A stretch of DNA of 64,000 bases from Schizophyllum amplum (taxonomy: Eukaryota > Basidiomycota > Agaricomycetes > Agaricales > Schizophyllaceae): NCBI GenBank assembly GCA_007026445.1, contig VDMD01000036.1, positions 124,001 through 188,000 on the forward strand, written 5' to 3'. The position numbers and the translations under genes are program-made. Position 1 is the first letter of the stretch; each line of letters begins with the position of its first letter. The notes under the pieces were generated by a model that was not told the origin of the DNA, made no database searches, and saw only the letters and a program-made list of their open reading frames with translations. Below, piece by piece: positions 35,205 through 46,261 of the stretch.

Positions 35205-36247
35205 GATCGTGACGGAAGAGAACAAGGCGCGCGACGCTGCTGACCCGGACGCGATCATTGCGCGATCACGTGAGAATCAGGCGCGTCATTTGGTTGAACT
35301 TGCGCTGCAGATCGGAAGACTCGGTCTGCGTCAGGCTAAGCCAGCAGATGAAGCAACGAAGGATATTGCTAGGTAATTCGTGGGCAGACGACCTTGTATA
35401 TGCACTGGGCATGTTTCAATCACTCATCTCGAACTGCCATTCGATCTTCAACCATTCGTCATCTGCCAGAATCTACACGCCACCCTTCTCTATCCTCACC
35501 TGTCTGCCAATCCTCATAATCCGCATCACCTCCTCCCAAGCAAGCCTTGTTTCGTCCCGTAGCTCAGGGACTTCCGAACCTGGAAATTGGCCCCCATAAT
35601 CAATCTGCGTCAACTGCGGGAACAGCGCCGATAGCAGCGCCGCGGTACCGTGAGGGTCGAGCGCACATCCTCGGAAGACACGAAGCCATCGCAGTGAATG
35701 CTCTGAAGCAGCTTTGGTAGCAGCTGTACCAGAGGGCTCGTCGTCATCGACGGACGGTACGTCCCCGCTGGTAGGAGGCACAAAGCCAGACATGTCCAGG
35801 GAGATGCTAAGCTCCACCAGCCTTGGACAATGCTCCCGAAGCGCGACCAGCGTACGCGACGAGCAAACGGCGCCCAGGACGTTCGACAGATACAGCCTCT
35901 CGAGCTTCGGCCACCAGCTCGCCAGAGTTTCAAACTCGTCGTCGCCGAGACTCGACACTTTCAGAGCGCTGATTCTGACGTTTGTCAGCGCACGGTGTGC
36001 GGAGAGCGGCCGGAGGTGGTCGAGATGCATACACCAGTCGACTCGCACGCGCGGAAGGAGCGAGATATTCAACGTAGAGAGCGCTTTTGGCGCGCAGTGC
36101 GAGCCTATGCATTTCATGAGCATCAGCACCGCGTCAGGCCTCGCCGTACGGTACGGGTCATGGAAGGTAAATGTCTTGATCAGGCGCGCGCCGCCCCACG
36201 ACTCCATGAAAGCGCACGCAAAGGCGATAGTCACGTGGTGGAAGCGG

Positions 36248-36255
36248 AGGACACG
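36248..36255. repeat. Target-site duplication, left copy
   Basis: AGGACACG directly adjoins the left inverted repeat and is repeated exactly at 36876-36883 beyond the right one. Confidence 0.9.
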
Positions 36256-36875
36256 TAAGGAAAGGCGCGGGTTGCGGTATACCGCGCGGGTATGGGTGGC
36301 GGTTCTGCACGGTGCGGGTACGGTAGTGGAAGATGACAAACCGCGTCGAACCGCCCATACCGTGCCCGGTTACCGCGGTTTTTGGTCAATGGCCGTAAAA
36401 TGCACGTTCTGCCTTAGCTTAGACACACAAAAAGAACGAGAACAGGCTATACATATATAAAATATCTATACAAACTCCCAATCACCACCCAGGAGGAACG
36501 GGTGCTTGTTATATACAGGCGTTGTCGTCGAGGTGGCTACCGGCATTTGCCGTTTTGATTCACACGTTGTGGCCGACGTCCTGTGAAGCCAGCAACCTTC
36601 TGGAGACATTAGACAAAACATCTTGTGACATTTACAGAGCATAGGTATGCTTAAAGCACTGACTACTTCCCAAAAGGCTTGAATAGACAGGGGAAAACAA
36701 TACTTCTAGCGGTATTACTGCACAGTTTAACCGCGGTATTCGCACCGCGGTGTGCCACAAAAACCGCGGGTGAGACCGCAACCGTCCACGTGTGTATGTA
36801 TGACGGGTACGGTAGCAGGCGGTGCGGGTACGGTTCTCGTTTTGGACATACACGGTTTACCCGTGCCGTTCCTTA
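36256..36875. mobile_element. Non-autonomous hAT-like MITE
   Basis: A 620-bp element with 17-bp terminal inverted repeats (TAAGGAAAGGCGCGGGT at the left, the inverse of TAAGGAACGGCACGGGT at the right; 15 of 17 match) is flanked by an exact 8-bp target duplication, AGGACACG (36248-36255 and 36876-36883). Eight-base duplications are the hallmark of the hAT superfamily. It has no transposase frame. A subterminal 14-mer GGTGCGGGTACGGT is present near both ends (36311 and 36821), in the same orientation. Removing the element and one duplication restores FPALRVLRFHHV, which matches duplicate A. Confidence 0.9.
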
Positions 36876-36883
36876 AGGACACG
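36876..36883. repeat. Target-site duplication, right copy
   Basis: AGGACACG is identical to the left copy at 36248 and lies inside the F-box/LRR coding sequence. Confidence 0.9.
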
Positions 36884-37799
36884 CAGTGCAGGAAACAGGC
36901 GTGGCCAGCAACGCTGAGGAGGTATAATGGGCGCCTTGAACATATATTCTCCAGGCCCCAATTGATGCGGACAGCCGGAGAGCGAGAGTGTTGTGAGCGT
37001 ATCAATGAGTGCCAGCTCTTTGACGAAGTAGATGGCCCCTCGGTCTAACAAACGGAGATCTAGCGTTGCACACGTCAAAGAGCGAAGGCTGGCAAGCCCC
37101 CTGCGCCAAGCGAAGACGCGGGGCACGCTGAAAGGCGAGACGCTTTTAAGGACCAGTTCTTCAAGACTCGGGCAGCGCTGCAGAATCCGATCCATGTTAT
37201 CGAGAAGGTTTGCATTTCCCTCGCGCAAGCCAAGCATGCGCATGGATGGCGAGAGGATAATATCGAGCATCGCCATGTCAGAACGAATGCCCAATGACGT
37301 GAAGTCCAGGCTAATCAGAGATGGAAGAAGAGGGAACGGAGGCGGTGATGCGAGAATAGCGTCCTGCTTCATGTCGGGATGTACGTTGTCGGAGACATAC
37401 CCGTAGCACTTGACATAGCGAGAGACTTGGATAGCGTGCTCCCAGTCCGCGTCGCATAATGGACGGGTGAAGACCTAGAACTATGTAAGTGAAACACCAG
37501 GTGATCTATATGGAGAATCCTACCAGACTCTTGGTACGGGTCGCGGGTTGCACCACCTGCCATGCATCGATGGGCAATAGGCGCCATAGATCGTGCGCGT
37601 CGGGAAGAGCATGCCACAGCAACGGTGTGGCGAGCGCATTCCAGAAGCGGGACACCAGCGCAAGGTTATACAGTATCTTGAGCTGGATATTGAATGCTGA
37701 AAGGTCGAAATTGATCATGAGGAGCTTATGCACCGAGAGTGGAGCCAGATAATCGAATATGATACTGAGGATTTCCGGGATGTCGAGCGGGCAGATCAT

Positions 37800-38035
37800 C
37801 GTGGGTAAAGTCGCCTTCTGGGTGGCTCTCCATATAGAAGCTCCGAGGTCAGCATCAGACGAGACGGTCGTTTGGCCGTGGCCCTCTGAACAAAGAGAGA
37901 CAGGCTGAGTCCGGGAAGGGTCTGGGAACAAAGGTTGCTGCACGTGCAGCGGACCGAGCGCGCCGAGCTGTTTGTTTGATCTGCCGAGTCTTCCTCCCTT
38001 GCTTCTCGCCACATACACCGCGCCGCAACAAAACG
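37800..38035. promoter_or_regulatory. Divergent promoter region, duplicate B
   Basis: A 236-bp gap lies between the ATG of the F-box/LRR gene (leftward, 37799) and the ATG of the MYND gene (rightward, 38036). Duplicate A keeps the same arrangement. Both transcription starts must fall in this gap or overlap the neighbouring leader. No clear TATA box is seen. Confidence 0.5.
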
Positions 38036-39966
38036 ATGCCCGTGCCGCTCAAGGATCTAAGACCACCTGTGGTAGCACTGAAGGACGGCTTTGGTCTACT
38101 TGACGATCCTCCCGCTAGGCAGCGATACATCTCCCAGATCAAGGAGATACTACGCAGCGAAGACTGCGGACTTCCTGACCTGGCCGTCGATCCATTCAAA
38201 CTGCCCAAATCGCAATGGCATCCCAACTCGTACTGCGTACTCTTGGCGATGGGAAACCTTCATACTCTGCGGTACCTCTTAGAGCTTGGTGCCGCCAGCG
38301 GTGACGCAGAGTCCCCCCTCGCGAAGCCCAGTATTCGATGCCTGCGCCGCATCTGGTCTCGACTCTTCTCCTGGATCGAATTCCTTCATCCCGGAAACGG
38401 ACACGTCCCGGTCCTGTATCCTGACTCCTACGACTACATCGAGCCGCTCGTACGCTTGTTCCCCATCATATTCATTGACAACGTCAGATCCAAAATCTAC
38501 GATCTCCTTCGACAGGCGCCCAGCATATACCGCATGCTCATAGACCTTTGGCTGCGTTACCCGAACTATATTCAGCAGACCTGCAGCTCGAGGGAAGCCC
38601 CGCGCGTGATCGTCATGGGATACTCCTACATCATCGACGCTCTCCAGGATGCTCTGACACCAAAGGACCCTAACTTCTGTGACCAGAAGTTCACCGAGAT
38701 GCTGATCGAGCAATCGGAGGCGGCGGTCGGTCCTCGCTGGCGCATTCTCTACGAGCTGGCCGTCGAAAGTCTGCTGGGTCTGCGCACGAATATCGACTTT
38801 GTCGGCGGACCGCAGCGACTTCACGAAGTCATGTTATACAGCCACCTGCGACTGATCTTCGTCTTTTGCAACGAAATACTGCCTATCACGCGTCACTTTC
38901 ATCGCTTTCTTCAAACATTCGTCATGCAATCGCACTTGCTGATAGAAGACGGCGAGCAGGCGCGTATGGCCTGTCTCGTAGTACGAACCATCTGGGCGAC
39001 ATCGGAGGACAGCCGGTCGATGGCGTGTGCTGTCCGCAACGGCATTCTGCCCATAATGCTTGCTCATAACTCGGATGGACTGCTCAACTACGACATATTA
39101 CTCGCTGCGCGAAGGTCTATATACATGCCCGTCACCCGCGCGCTTGCCAATAAAGACGGCCCTCTTAGTTTCGTCCAGGCACGCTTCGGAGAGGCTGAGC
39201 CCGAGCTCGCCGTCGCGATGGATGCGGAGATCGCCTCTCGCATTGAGATCATGCGTAGCCTTCATCCTCGCACATGCGCGAGTCCGGAGGTGAGTCTTAC
39301 AATTCTCAAGGTCAACATCGAGTCTCACTTCGTGCTCGTAGTGTACCTCGAGCATAACGGAGACGACACGCCTACGTCGCTGCGTCTGCTTCGAGGCCTG
39401 CTACTGCTCGAAAGCCTGCCAAAAAGGGCATCGGCAGGCTCACAAGGCAGTCTGTGTCAACAGAGCGAATGTGAAAATACCACGTACGTCGCCCGTGAGC
39501 GCGAATGATTGCCGACTAACAAGTTATCTCCCCCGGACGTCCAGCGCATGTACCGTTTCGTCGGCCTATCGACGCTTACTTCGCGAGGAAGGTCGCCTGG
39601 AAATACGTGCAACGCTTTAGAGACATCATTCTCAGTGAGATCGACCAACTGTCGCCGTCGTCTGACCAGCTCTCGCCATCGTCCGACCAACTCGCGCCGT
39701 CGTCTGGCGTTGAACACTCACCGTCGTCCGACCCGACCTCACTTTCGACCTTAAGTTTGCACACCTACCTGATCTCAATCGACTTTGAGGCGCACCCTAT
39801 TCCTCTTCATGCCACCCAGATCTTGGATACCGTTTGCACGGGACCTGAGCCGATTGTCATCGTGCAGATCACCGTGGGTCGCTTCGACTCGGAGACCCAG
39901 TCGACGATGCCGGCTGTGCGTCTTACGCTGTCGGATCTGCGTAGTACAACGTTCGTTCTGAGATGA
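38036..39966 (+). CDS. MYND zinc-finger protein, intact (duplicate B)
   Basis: Three exons (38036-39289, 39342-39483, 39545-39966) encode 605 residues. Introns are 52 and 61 bp, and the second has a CTAAC branch site at 39516. The ATG gives MPVPLKDLRPPVV. The long first exon is helical, with segments shared by the other two MYND genes (DLWLRYPNY, and the VRTIWATSEDSRSMACAVRNG region). Exon 2 carries the MYND finger: RRCVCFEACYCSKACQ, then His-x3-His and VC. The first zinc Cys pair is contributed across the intron (TCASPE | C). MYND fingers bind Pro-rich peptides in partner proteins. The usual Trp after the Gln is replaced by His. Near residue 470 three tandem (L)SPSSDQ units occur. The fragment at 13102 is its truncated duplicate. 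Confidence 0.85.
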
Positions 39967-40413
39967 ATAGTACAACGTTTGTTCTGAAATGAGTATGTAT
40001 TCAAGTGACCATCATTGCTGTACTCTCCACCTCGTAGGGATATATCTCTTCCCTGCATGGCATGCTGTGAACCGTTAGCCGTCCTGAGCATCGTGTAGCC
40101 GCCCTATAGGTCTCTAGGTGAGTGTCGCGCAGTCGCCCTCTAGGCAAGCAGAGGATATTCTTTCTGGTATTGACGGAAACTTGGACGCGACTCCTTTGAC
40201 GAGACATGATCTGGGTCACGATGAATTGGTTTTCGAAGACCTGAACAACTTGCTCGCGCTTCATGGATAATGTACGTTCTCTCAGATCTGAAAATCCACC
40301 GTTCCAACTTGACAGCTTGAGTAGCCGCCATCTGCACAGAATGATATGAGGGAGCGACCAGCTCTCGGTATAAATCATGACATATGAAGTAGCATTGACA
40401 TTAATCATACAAT
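39967..40413. other. Convergent intergenic region
   Basis: This is the 3' flank shared by two convergent MYND genes. The first bases repeat AGTACAACGTTYGTTCTGARATGA in tandem (about 39946 and 39969), a short local duplication at the stop of the left gene. No gene is supported. Confidence 0.5.
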
Positions 40414-42457
40414 CTACTCTGAGCAATGAGAACGCAGCTTCCTCACGTCGTGCATCAGCTGCGATGTTCCGGCGGGCCCAGCATCCATCCAGTAATCTTC
40501 TATGGCCAGCCCCCCGCTGCTGCGCATGGCATTGATCCCTCGCGCGGCATGCTCCAACCTCGTGAGTGGTACATGCATTGCGATGACCGTCGTTGGCTGC
40601 CCCTTAAAACTCACTATAGATGCCACCAAGACCGTCGGCTCCGCGTACAAGGCTTGTTGAAGCGGGACAATTTTGTGCGTGGGCGGCAGATCGGTGAAAA
40701 TGATGCTGACCATGTAGAGCAACGAGCCGCCGCGGTAGCCGGCCGCCTGCATAGTCGATCGTGTGCGATGGATTTCGTTGAGTATTGCGACCATAGACGC
40801 GTGCGCGTATTCGCGACCGCAGACCACGAGGAAGTGCGCGTCGTGCAACGGTATAGCGCCTGGCAAAGGGAGCGTGCGTGAGACGATAAGAGGCAGAAGT
40901 ACATGTAAGCGCACCACCAGAGAACATAATCTCGTTGGCAGCGCAGAATTTGGCGTGTGCCGCTCGGTCGCGATGCTGGCATTCGGTGGAGCAATACCAT
41001 GCCGAGAAGCACGTGCAACGACGAAGAGAGTGAGTTGGTAGCTCATCCCGGTACTGGCACTAACGTATACAAAAGGTCAGTACATCATGACGAGCCGGAA
41101 AATCAGGCAAGGCTGACCTCGGAGTAGGAGCACGTTTGCGGCACAGCAGACGAGCTTCTCAGAAGGGAGATTCGCGCTTTCCCCCAGGCTTCGGCCTCCG
41201 CATCCAAGAACCCAAGTGTCTCTTCACCGTCGGCGTGAGGATTGTCCCTCGCTCCTGCGGCGAGCGCCCGCAGGACGTTGACGCCGGCGGAGAAATGGAC
41301 AACCAAGTCAATGGCATTCACAGTGTGTGAGCTGGACACCTCAATTTGCAGGTCGCGCATCAGAGGCGACACTCCAGCACGCAGCGCCCACACCATCGTG
41401 CGCCTATCGTCCGCGGTCCGCCACACCGAGTGCAGCAAGCCGCAGACGAGGGTGGCAGCCTCCTTCCCGGTGGCAGACGTACTCAGCGTACGGAGGAGAT
41501 GCACGAGCGCTATCGTCGCGTCTCGTGCGTGGTTCGGGATAGGCATCAATCGGTCGGCGAGTAGGCCGGTGATGGTGAGGTGGAACTTGAGGGCAGCCTG
41601 CCTCATTCCTGCAGATGAGGCTGGTAGGCGGATAACCGAGGCGGCGGAAATCTCCGCGTTGCGGATGGCATGCCGATACAGTCTGCGTGGGTGATGTCCG
41701 ACGGCAGAGAGGGCGGCTTGGAGAGCGACCGTATCCGCAGACTGTGCGTTGTAGCTCGGGTCTAGTGCTCCTGCACCCCAGATGGCGTAGTCGTAGATCG
41801 TCTTCACAAGCCTTGTGAAGCAATCGGACGCCTGGTCATCACCAAGGCCCTCCGGATGCGCGAAGTACGCATCGAAGCGAAGCCAGAGGTCGAATAGCAT
41901 GGTATATAGGTGGGGGTCTCTCGAAAGAGGGAGGACAGGCGTGGAGAGGATTTGAGCTCGAACATGTGCTGTAGCAGACGCGACAGGATGACTATGCGCA
42001 TGGTGTTCGACCCCGCAGAGGCACGGGCACGATGTTTGGGATGGATAAAGTCGATCCAGGTAAGCAGATCCAGCCATATATCACGCAGGATGACCTCCAG
42101 ACGAGGACGAATCCAGTTAATGTACTCGCCTGGGAGCATATTGGGCTTGACCCCCGCCGTCGTATTCTGCCATCGGGAAACGAGGATCAGGACGTGCCCG
42201 AGCGCAGCGAGGCTTCCTTCAGCGCGCGTAACAGTGGATGATGGTGAATCACGGTGACGAATGTCGGCAGGGCTTGCGCGAAGGGGGTCGAATACATGCG
42301 GAGAGCGGAGTAATGTCTTGATACGATTGAGCAATCGCTTCTCCTTCGTTGACAAGGTCCATGTTGAGTGCCCTTCTACGGAGATGTCCCGACTTCCGAA
42401 GAGTTCTATAACAACAGTGTGGAGCTCGTCCGAGGGGCTTCTAGCTCCTGCCGACAT
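40414..42457 (-). pseudogene. MYND zinc-finger gene with one frameshift
   Basis: The minus-strand frame starts MSAGARSPSDELH at 42457 and uses three exons (42457-41118, 41059-40918, 40859-40414) separated by two 58-bp introns. The exon pattern is identical to the other MYND genes. Exon 2 holds the finger: CSYSE | CQ, RRCTCFSAWYCSTECQ, then His/Cys. In exon 1 the frame changes at a run of five G on the + strand (41912-41916). One more base there would join LSSLFRETP to HLYTMLFDLWLRF, which aligns with DLWLRYPNY in the gene at 38036. With it the protein would be 642 residues. Every other part is open, so this is either a very young pseudogene or a homopolymer sequencing error. Confidence 0.75.
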
Positions 42458-42962
42458 GGCCGATATCGTGGATGACAGACAATGAGAAGCAGATGAAGCA
42501 CAATTAGGCGCCTGGGTTTTGGCACTACAGTCACGATGGCGTTACAATGGTGACTGTGCTTTTGTCGCGTGGTATATTATTCTGATGTACTTACAATCGC
42601 TGAATCAAGTTTCCGACAACGAGCGGGCCATACAAGTATACACGTAGTACCCGGTAGCGCAGCCAGCCCGTCACCAAAGGTAGAGCAGTTTTCTTTTGAT
42701 ATCCGTTTGCCCATGAGCGCAACGCTCAATCTCGTATGTCACGCTATCTCCTGTTCGCCACGCTCCCCCACCTGCCACGCTCCCCCAGCCACCACGCTCC
42801 CCCAGCCGCCACGCTCCCTCCCAATCGCCACGCTCACTCCCAATCGCCCCACTCCCTGTCGTACGCCCCGCTCCCTCCAAATCGCCACGCTCCCCCACCA
42901 GCCACGCTCTCCAACCAGCCACGCTGGCAGACGCGATGGTCGAGCACATCAGGAGTGCGAGA
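42458..42962. other. Spacer with CCACGCTCCC-type simple repeats
   Basis: The first 250 bp are the 5' flank of the MYND gene. From about 42,740 irregular repeats of CCACGCTCCC and CAGCCACGCTC appear and lead into the 26-bp minisatellite. Confidence 0.5.
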
Positions 42963-43465
42963 TGGGCCGAAGCGCGTCTCGAGCGAGATGGTCGCACGCG
43001 CGTCTCGAGCGAGATGGTCGAGCACGTCTCGCGAGCGGGATGGTCGCACGCGCCTCGCAGGTGAGATGGTCGCACGCGCCCCTCGGGTGAGATGGTCGAG
43101 CACGCGCCTCGCAGGTGAGATGGTCGAGCACGTCTCGCGAGCGGGATGGTCGCACGCGCCCCTCGGGTGAGATGGTCGCACGCGCCTCGCAGGTGAGATG
43201 GTCGCACGCGCTCCTCGGGTGAGATGGTCGCACGCGCCCCGCAGGTGAGATGGTCGCACGCGCCCCTCGGGTGAGATGGTCGCACGCGACCCTCGGGTGA
43301 GATGGTCGCACGCGCCCCGCAGGTGAGATGGTCGCACGCGCGTCTCGCGAGCGGGATGGTCGAGCACGTCTCGCGAGCGGGATGGTCGCACGCGCCCCTC
43401 GGGTGAGATGGTCGCACGCGCCTCGCAGGTGAGATGCGTCGCACGCGCCTCGCAGGTGAGATGCG
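42963..43465. repeat. Minisatellite, 26-bp unit, about 19 copies
   Basis: Head-to-tail copies of a 26-bp unit such as GATGGTCGCACGCGCC followed by CCTCGGGTGA. Three main variants (CCTCGGGTGA, TCGCAGGTGA, TCGCGAGCGG endings) are interspersed. The long minus-strand frames of 185-352 residues crossing it (RGACDHLTRGARATIS) are products of the repeat: 26 is not a multiple of three, so the peptide repeats every 26 residues. Confidence 0.9.
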
Positions 43466-43554
43466 TCGCCGATGCTCGGATAGTTGAGCGCGCCTCGCAA
43501 GTGTTGCATGCCTATCTCGTGGGTCGAGGTCGTCACTGGGAGTATACGAGCGCG

Positions 43555-43670
43555 CGCGACCAAAGGATGAAGGACCCGAGACGAAGGGATGAAGGACCCG
43601 GACGAAGGACCCGCGACGAAGGTCATGAAACACGAAGGAATGAAGCATCCGTGACGAAGGATATGGGACG
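43555..43670. repeat. Short AAGGATGAAGGACCC-type repeats
   Basis: Several imperfect copies of GAAGGACCCG and GACGAAGG(G)ATGAAG units occur between two minisatellites. Confidence 0.6.
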
Positions 43671-43728
43671 CCGCGGTGAAGCACGCTGAGTACGAGTAGT
43701 TGTCATTTTGAATGGCACGATGGGGGGT

Positions 43729-43848
43729 TTTCGCACACTCGAGTCGACGAGAGTCCTCGCATTCGAGTCGATGAGAGCTCGCGCACACTCGAGTCGACGA
43801 GACTCCTCGCACACTCGAGTCGATGAGAGTTCTCGCACACTCAAGTCG
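43729..43848. repeat. Minisatellite, 26-bp unit, about 4.5 copies
   Basis: Copies of a 26-bp unit containing CTCGAGTCGATGAGAG and CTCGCACA. The sequence is unrelated to the previous 26-bp array although the unit length is the same. Confidence 0.8.
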
Positions 43849-45589
43849 ATGGCAGTGATACCTCGCGCCCTCTTGAATCATTCGATACCACGCGCCTGCT
43901 GCCTGCACAAGCTGTGAGCCTGGGGTCGAGAACATCGAGCATTGTAGCGCACCTTTGCTGCTTGCTCCATTCATCGTTCTACCTACACGGATTCCATCCA
44001 TGGCCATCCTCCACCTAGCGCGCCCCAGTCCCTAAACCCGGGATGGCTGACCAGGTGCGTTCGCAGTTTGTACGCGCGAGTCGGGGGGTGACGGACGAAG
44101 GGAGAGCAGGTGTGAGCAGTGTATGGGTGGTTCGCGCGCTGAGCGAGTCCCCAGAGGGATGAATGTCTGTGTGTCGAAATGCATGATCAAGCTTTCGAGC
44201 GTCGGTAGCTTGGCTGAACTGCCTGTGGGTAGATGAGCACTGCGTCCCTTTCTCGACATACGTACACGTACTGTTACGACACGCTAGCCTTCTGCACTTC
44301 CAGAGCAGACACGCTTGCAGAGGTAATACCCATGGCGCCCGTTTTCGCGAGGACCTCTGAATCGAATGCGCACGCACTTTCAACACTGCCCCGATCATCT
44401 GGGACCTCCCCAATGGCAGGATCCTCCAGCTGAGTGTTGTGGACATGACGCCCTGCGCCCTGGGACGAGATAGATCGATGTCTTGACTGCTAACGCGGCT
44501 CGCGCACGCCAGACGCCTTGTACGACCCGAGACGAAAGGAAGGCGGCGTAGGCATGTTCGCCGTCGAGATGAGCGAAGAGGTTCGTCGAGATCTTCTCAA
44601 CCCGTTATGCGTTTGTGTTCCCTCGACGGGGTGAGCGTCGGAGGTCAGGTGAATGAAGGGGAGATGGTGATGAAGGCAGAAAGCAAGTCGCGCGATCACG
44701 ATCGAAGTCGGATTCTGTTTCTTCCTTGACCACGACGAGCTCACGGCGGCTTGTGGACCTCAACCAACCAGACTCTCCCCGCGTCTTTTCATAGTCTGGA
44801 CCTCATTGTTTGGCGGCATGTCTTCAGGACCTGGCCTGATGTTCTTCAAACGACCCACCGCTTCAAGCAGATGGGATGGCGGACCCACCTTCGGAAGGCG
44901 TCCGCCAGATCGAAACTCTGCTGAACCACATCCTCCTCTTCTAGCCACTTCCTTGCTCAGAGGACGTTGCTTCAGTCGTGCAAGCGGCTAACGCACTCGA
45001 CTGGGGCTCTTCACTGTGAGCTACATCACGAGGTATTGCTGTCTAAGCTGACTATTGAGATAGAGCTGCACGAGTGCAGCACCTCGAGCGAGAACGGGTG
45101 CCGCGGACAAAGCTATGGAAGACCGGCTTCCCAACATTCTGCCCGCTTCAACGAGCACCGCGCTTGATCACGCCTGGACGCCGCTATGCAATACCCTAAT
45201 GCACTGTTCGCTGGCGTGTCTGGACAGCTGCAGCACACCGGTACGAGGGATCGGTATGCTGGCGAGAGGCACCTGCAGCGAGGGATGAAGAAGTGCGTGC
45301 ACAAACGGTCCTTCATTGCTTTACTGAAGACCTCGCAGGCGTCATCCATCGTCTCTCTACGATCAACAGCAAGTTGCCTGGCGAGATCAGGCTACCTTGG
45401 GAACACCGTGGACGAACTCAACACAGAATCAACGCGACGATCACCGTCTTCCTCGGCATATCGCCTCAACTCCATCTTCCTCGACATATCGCCTCCACCC
45501 ATCCCCTTGCGACGACGACGCACGGCCACCCGCGTCTCCACCTTAGGGCATCTAGATGGTTGGGTGAAGGCAGGAGCTGGACATCGACC
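43849..45589. other. Unique DNA between minisatellites, no supported gene
   Basis: Frames of 60-175 residues exist on both strands but have no recognisable motif, signal peptide or splice support. The longest (45186-45713 on +) runs into the next repeat array. Confidence 0.4.
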
Positions 45590-45828
45590 ATCTTCGGCTT
45601 CTTCGACATCGACGAGGACAAGCTTTCTAGTATCAGCGAGGACAAGCTCTCGAGCATTAACGAGGACTAGCTTCGAGCAACGAGGACTAGCTTCGAGCAT
45701 CAACGATGACTAGCTTTCTAGTATCGACAAGGACAAGCTTCGAGCATCGACGAGGACAAGCTTTCGAGCATCGACGAGGACAAGCTTTCGAGCATCAACG
45801 AGGACTAGCTTTCGAGCATCGACGAGGA
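45590..45828. repeat. Minisatellite, about 24-bp unit
   Basis: Imperfect copies of GACAAGCTTTCGAGCATCGA(CGAG), with shorter variants (CTAGCTTCGAGCAACGAGGA) at the left edge. Some copies retain a HindIII-like AAGCTT. Confidence 0.8.
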
Positions 45829-45877
45829 TGGAGGCAATCACGAATGAGGTGTGTCGTATACCTGATCTTACGTCTAT

Positions 45878-46014
45878 CTGCGCTGACGGTCTGTCGCCTC
45901 GTCTGCTTGCGCTGACGGTCTGTCGCCTCGTCTGCTTGCGCTGACGGTCTGTCGCCTCGTCTGCTCGCGCTGACGCTCTGCAGCCTCGTCTGCTCGCGCT
46001 GACGCTCCGCAGCT
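45878..46014. repeat. Minisatellite, about 29-bp unit
   Basis: About 4.5 copies of a 29-bp unit built from CTGACGGTCTGTCGCCTCGT and CTGCTTGCG. Confidence 0.8.
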
Positions 46015-46078
46015 TCGACTCGGTCCAACTCCTTCGTCTCTTCGGCATCCACATAGCCTACCTGCACGGCTTCGGACT

Positions 46079-46245
46079 GGGAGGCGTATGGGCGGTTCCG
46101 CCTGGGAGGCGTATGGGCGGCTCGACTGGGACGTGTATGGGCGGCTTCGACTGGGAGGCGTATGGGCGGCTTCGCCTGGGAGGCGTATGGGCGGCTTCCC
46201 CTGGGAGGCGTATGGCGGCTCCGACTGGGACGTGTATGGGCAGCT
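46079..46245. repeat. Minisatellite, about 25-bp unit
   Basis: About seven copies of GGAGGCGTATGGGCGG followed by CTTCGACTG or similar, with one shortened copy near 46212. Confidence 0.8.
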
Positions 46246-46261
46246 TCCGTCCGTGACACCG

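Larger units (their letters stand above)
35473..37799 (-). pseudogene. F-box/LRR-like gene split by a MITE (duplicate B)
   Basis: The minus-strand start is MICPLDIPEILSII at 37799, followed by an F-box (LVSRFWNALATPLLW), an intron from about 37529 to 37478, and leucine-rich segments (LPSLISLDFTSLG, CPSLEELVLKSV, LRSLTCATLDLRLL). At the FPALRVL block the coding sequence is interrupted by a 620-bp transposable element (36256-36875). It resumes beyond the element with LRVLRFHHVTIAFACAFMESW and runs open to a TAG at 35473. Apart from the insertion no frameshift is visible, unlike duplicate A. The insertion plus its target duplication adds 628 bp, which is not a multiple of three and brings stops, so the product is truncated unless the element is spliced out. 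Confidence 0.85.

Noticed and set aside
42963..43465. Possible CRISPR-like array
   Set aside because: Units are contiguous with no unique spacers, and the genome is eukaryotic.
42671..43684. 337-aa and overlapping 352-aa minus-strand reading frames
   Set aside because: They are translations of the 26-bp minisatellite; the peptide repeats only because 3 x 26 bp equals 26 codons.
44015..44744. 143-aa and 84-aa minus-strand frames
   Set aside because: No motif, conservation or splice evidence; they lie between minisatellites.
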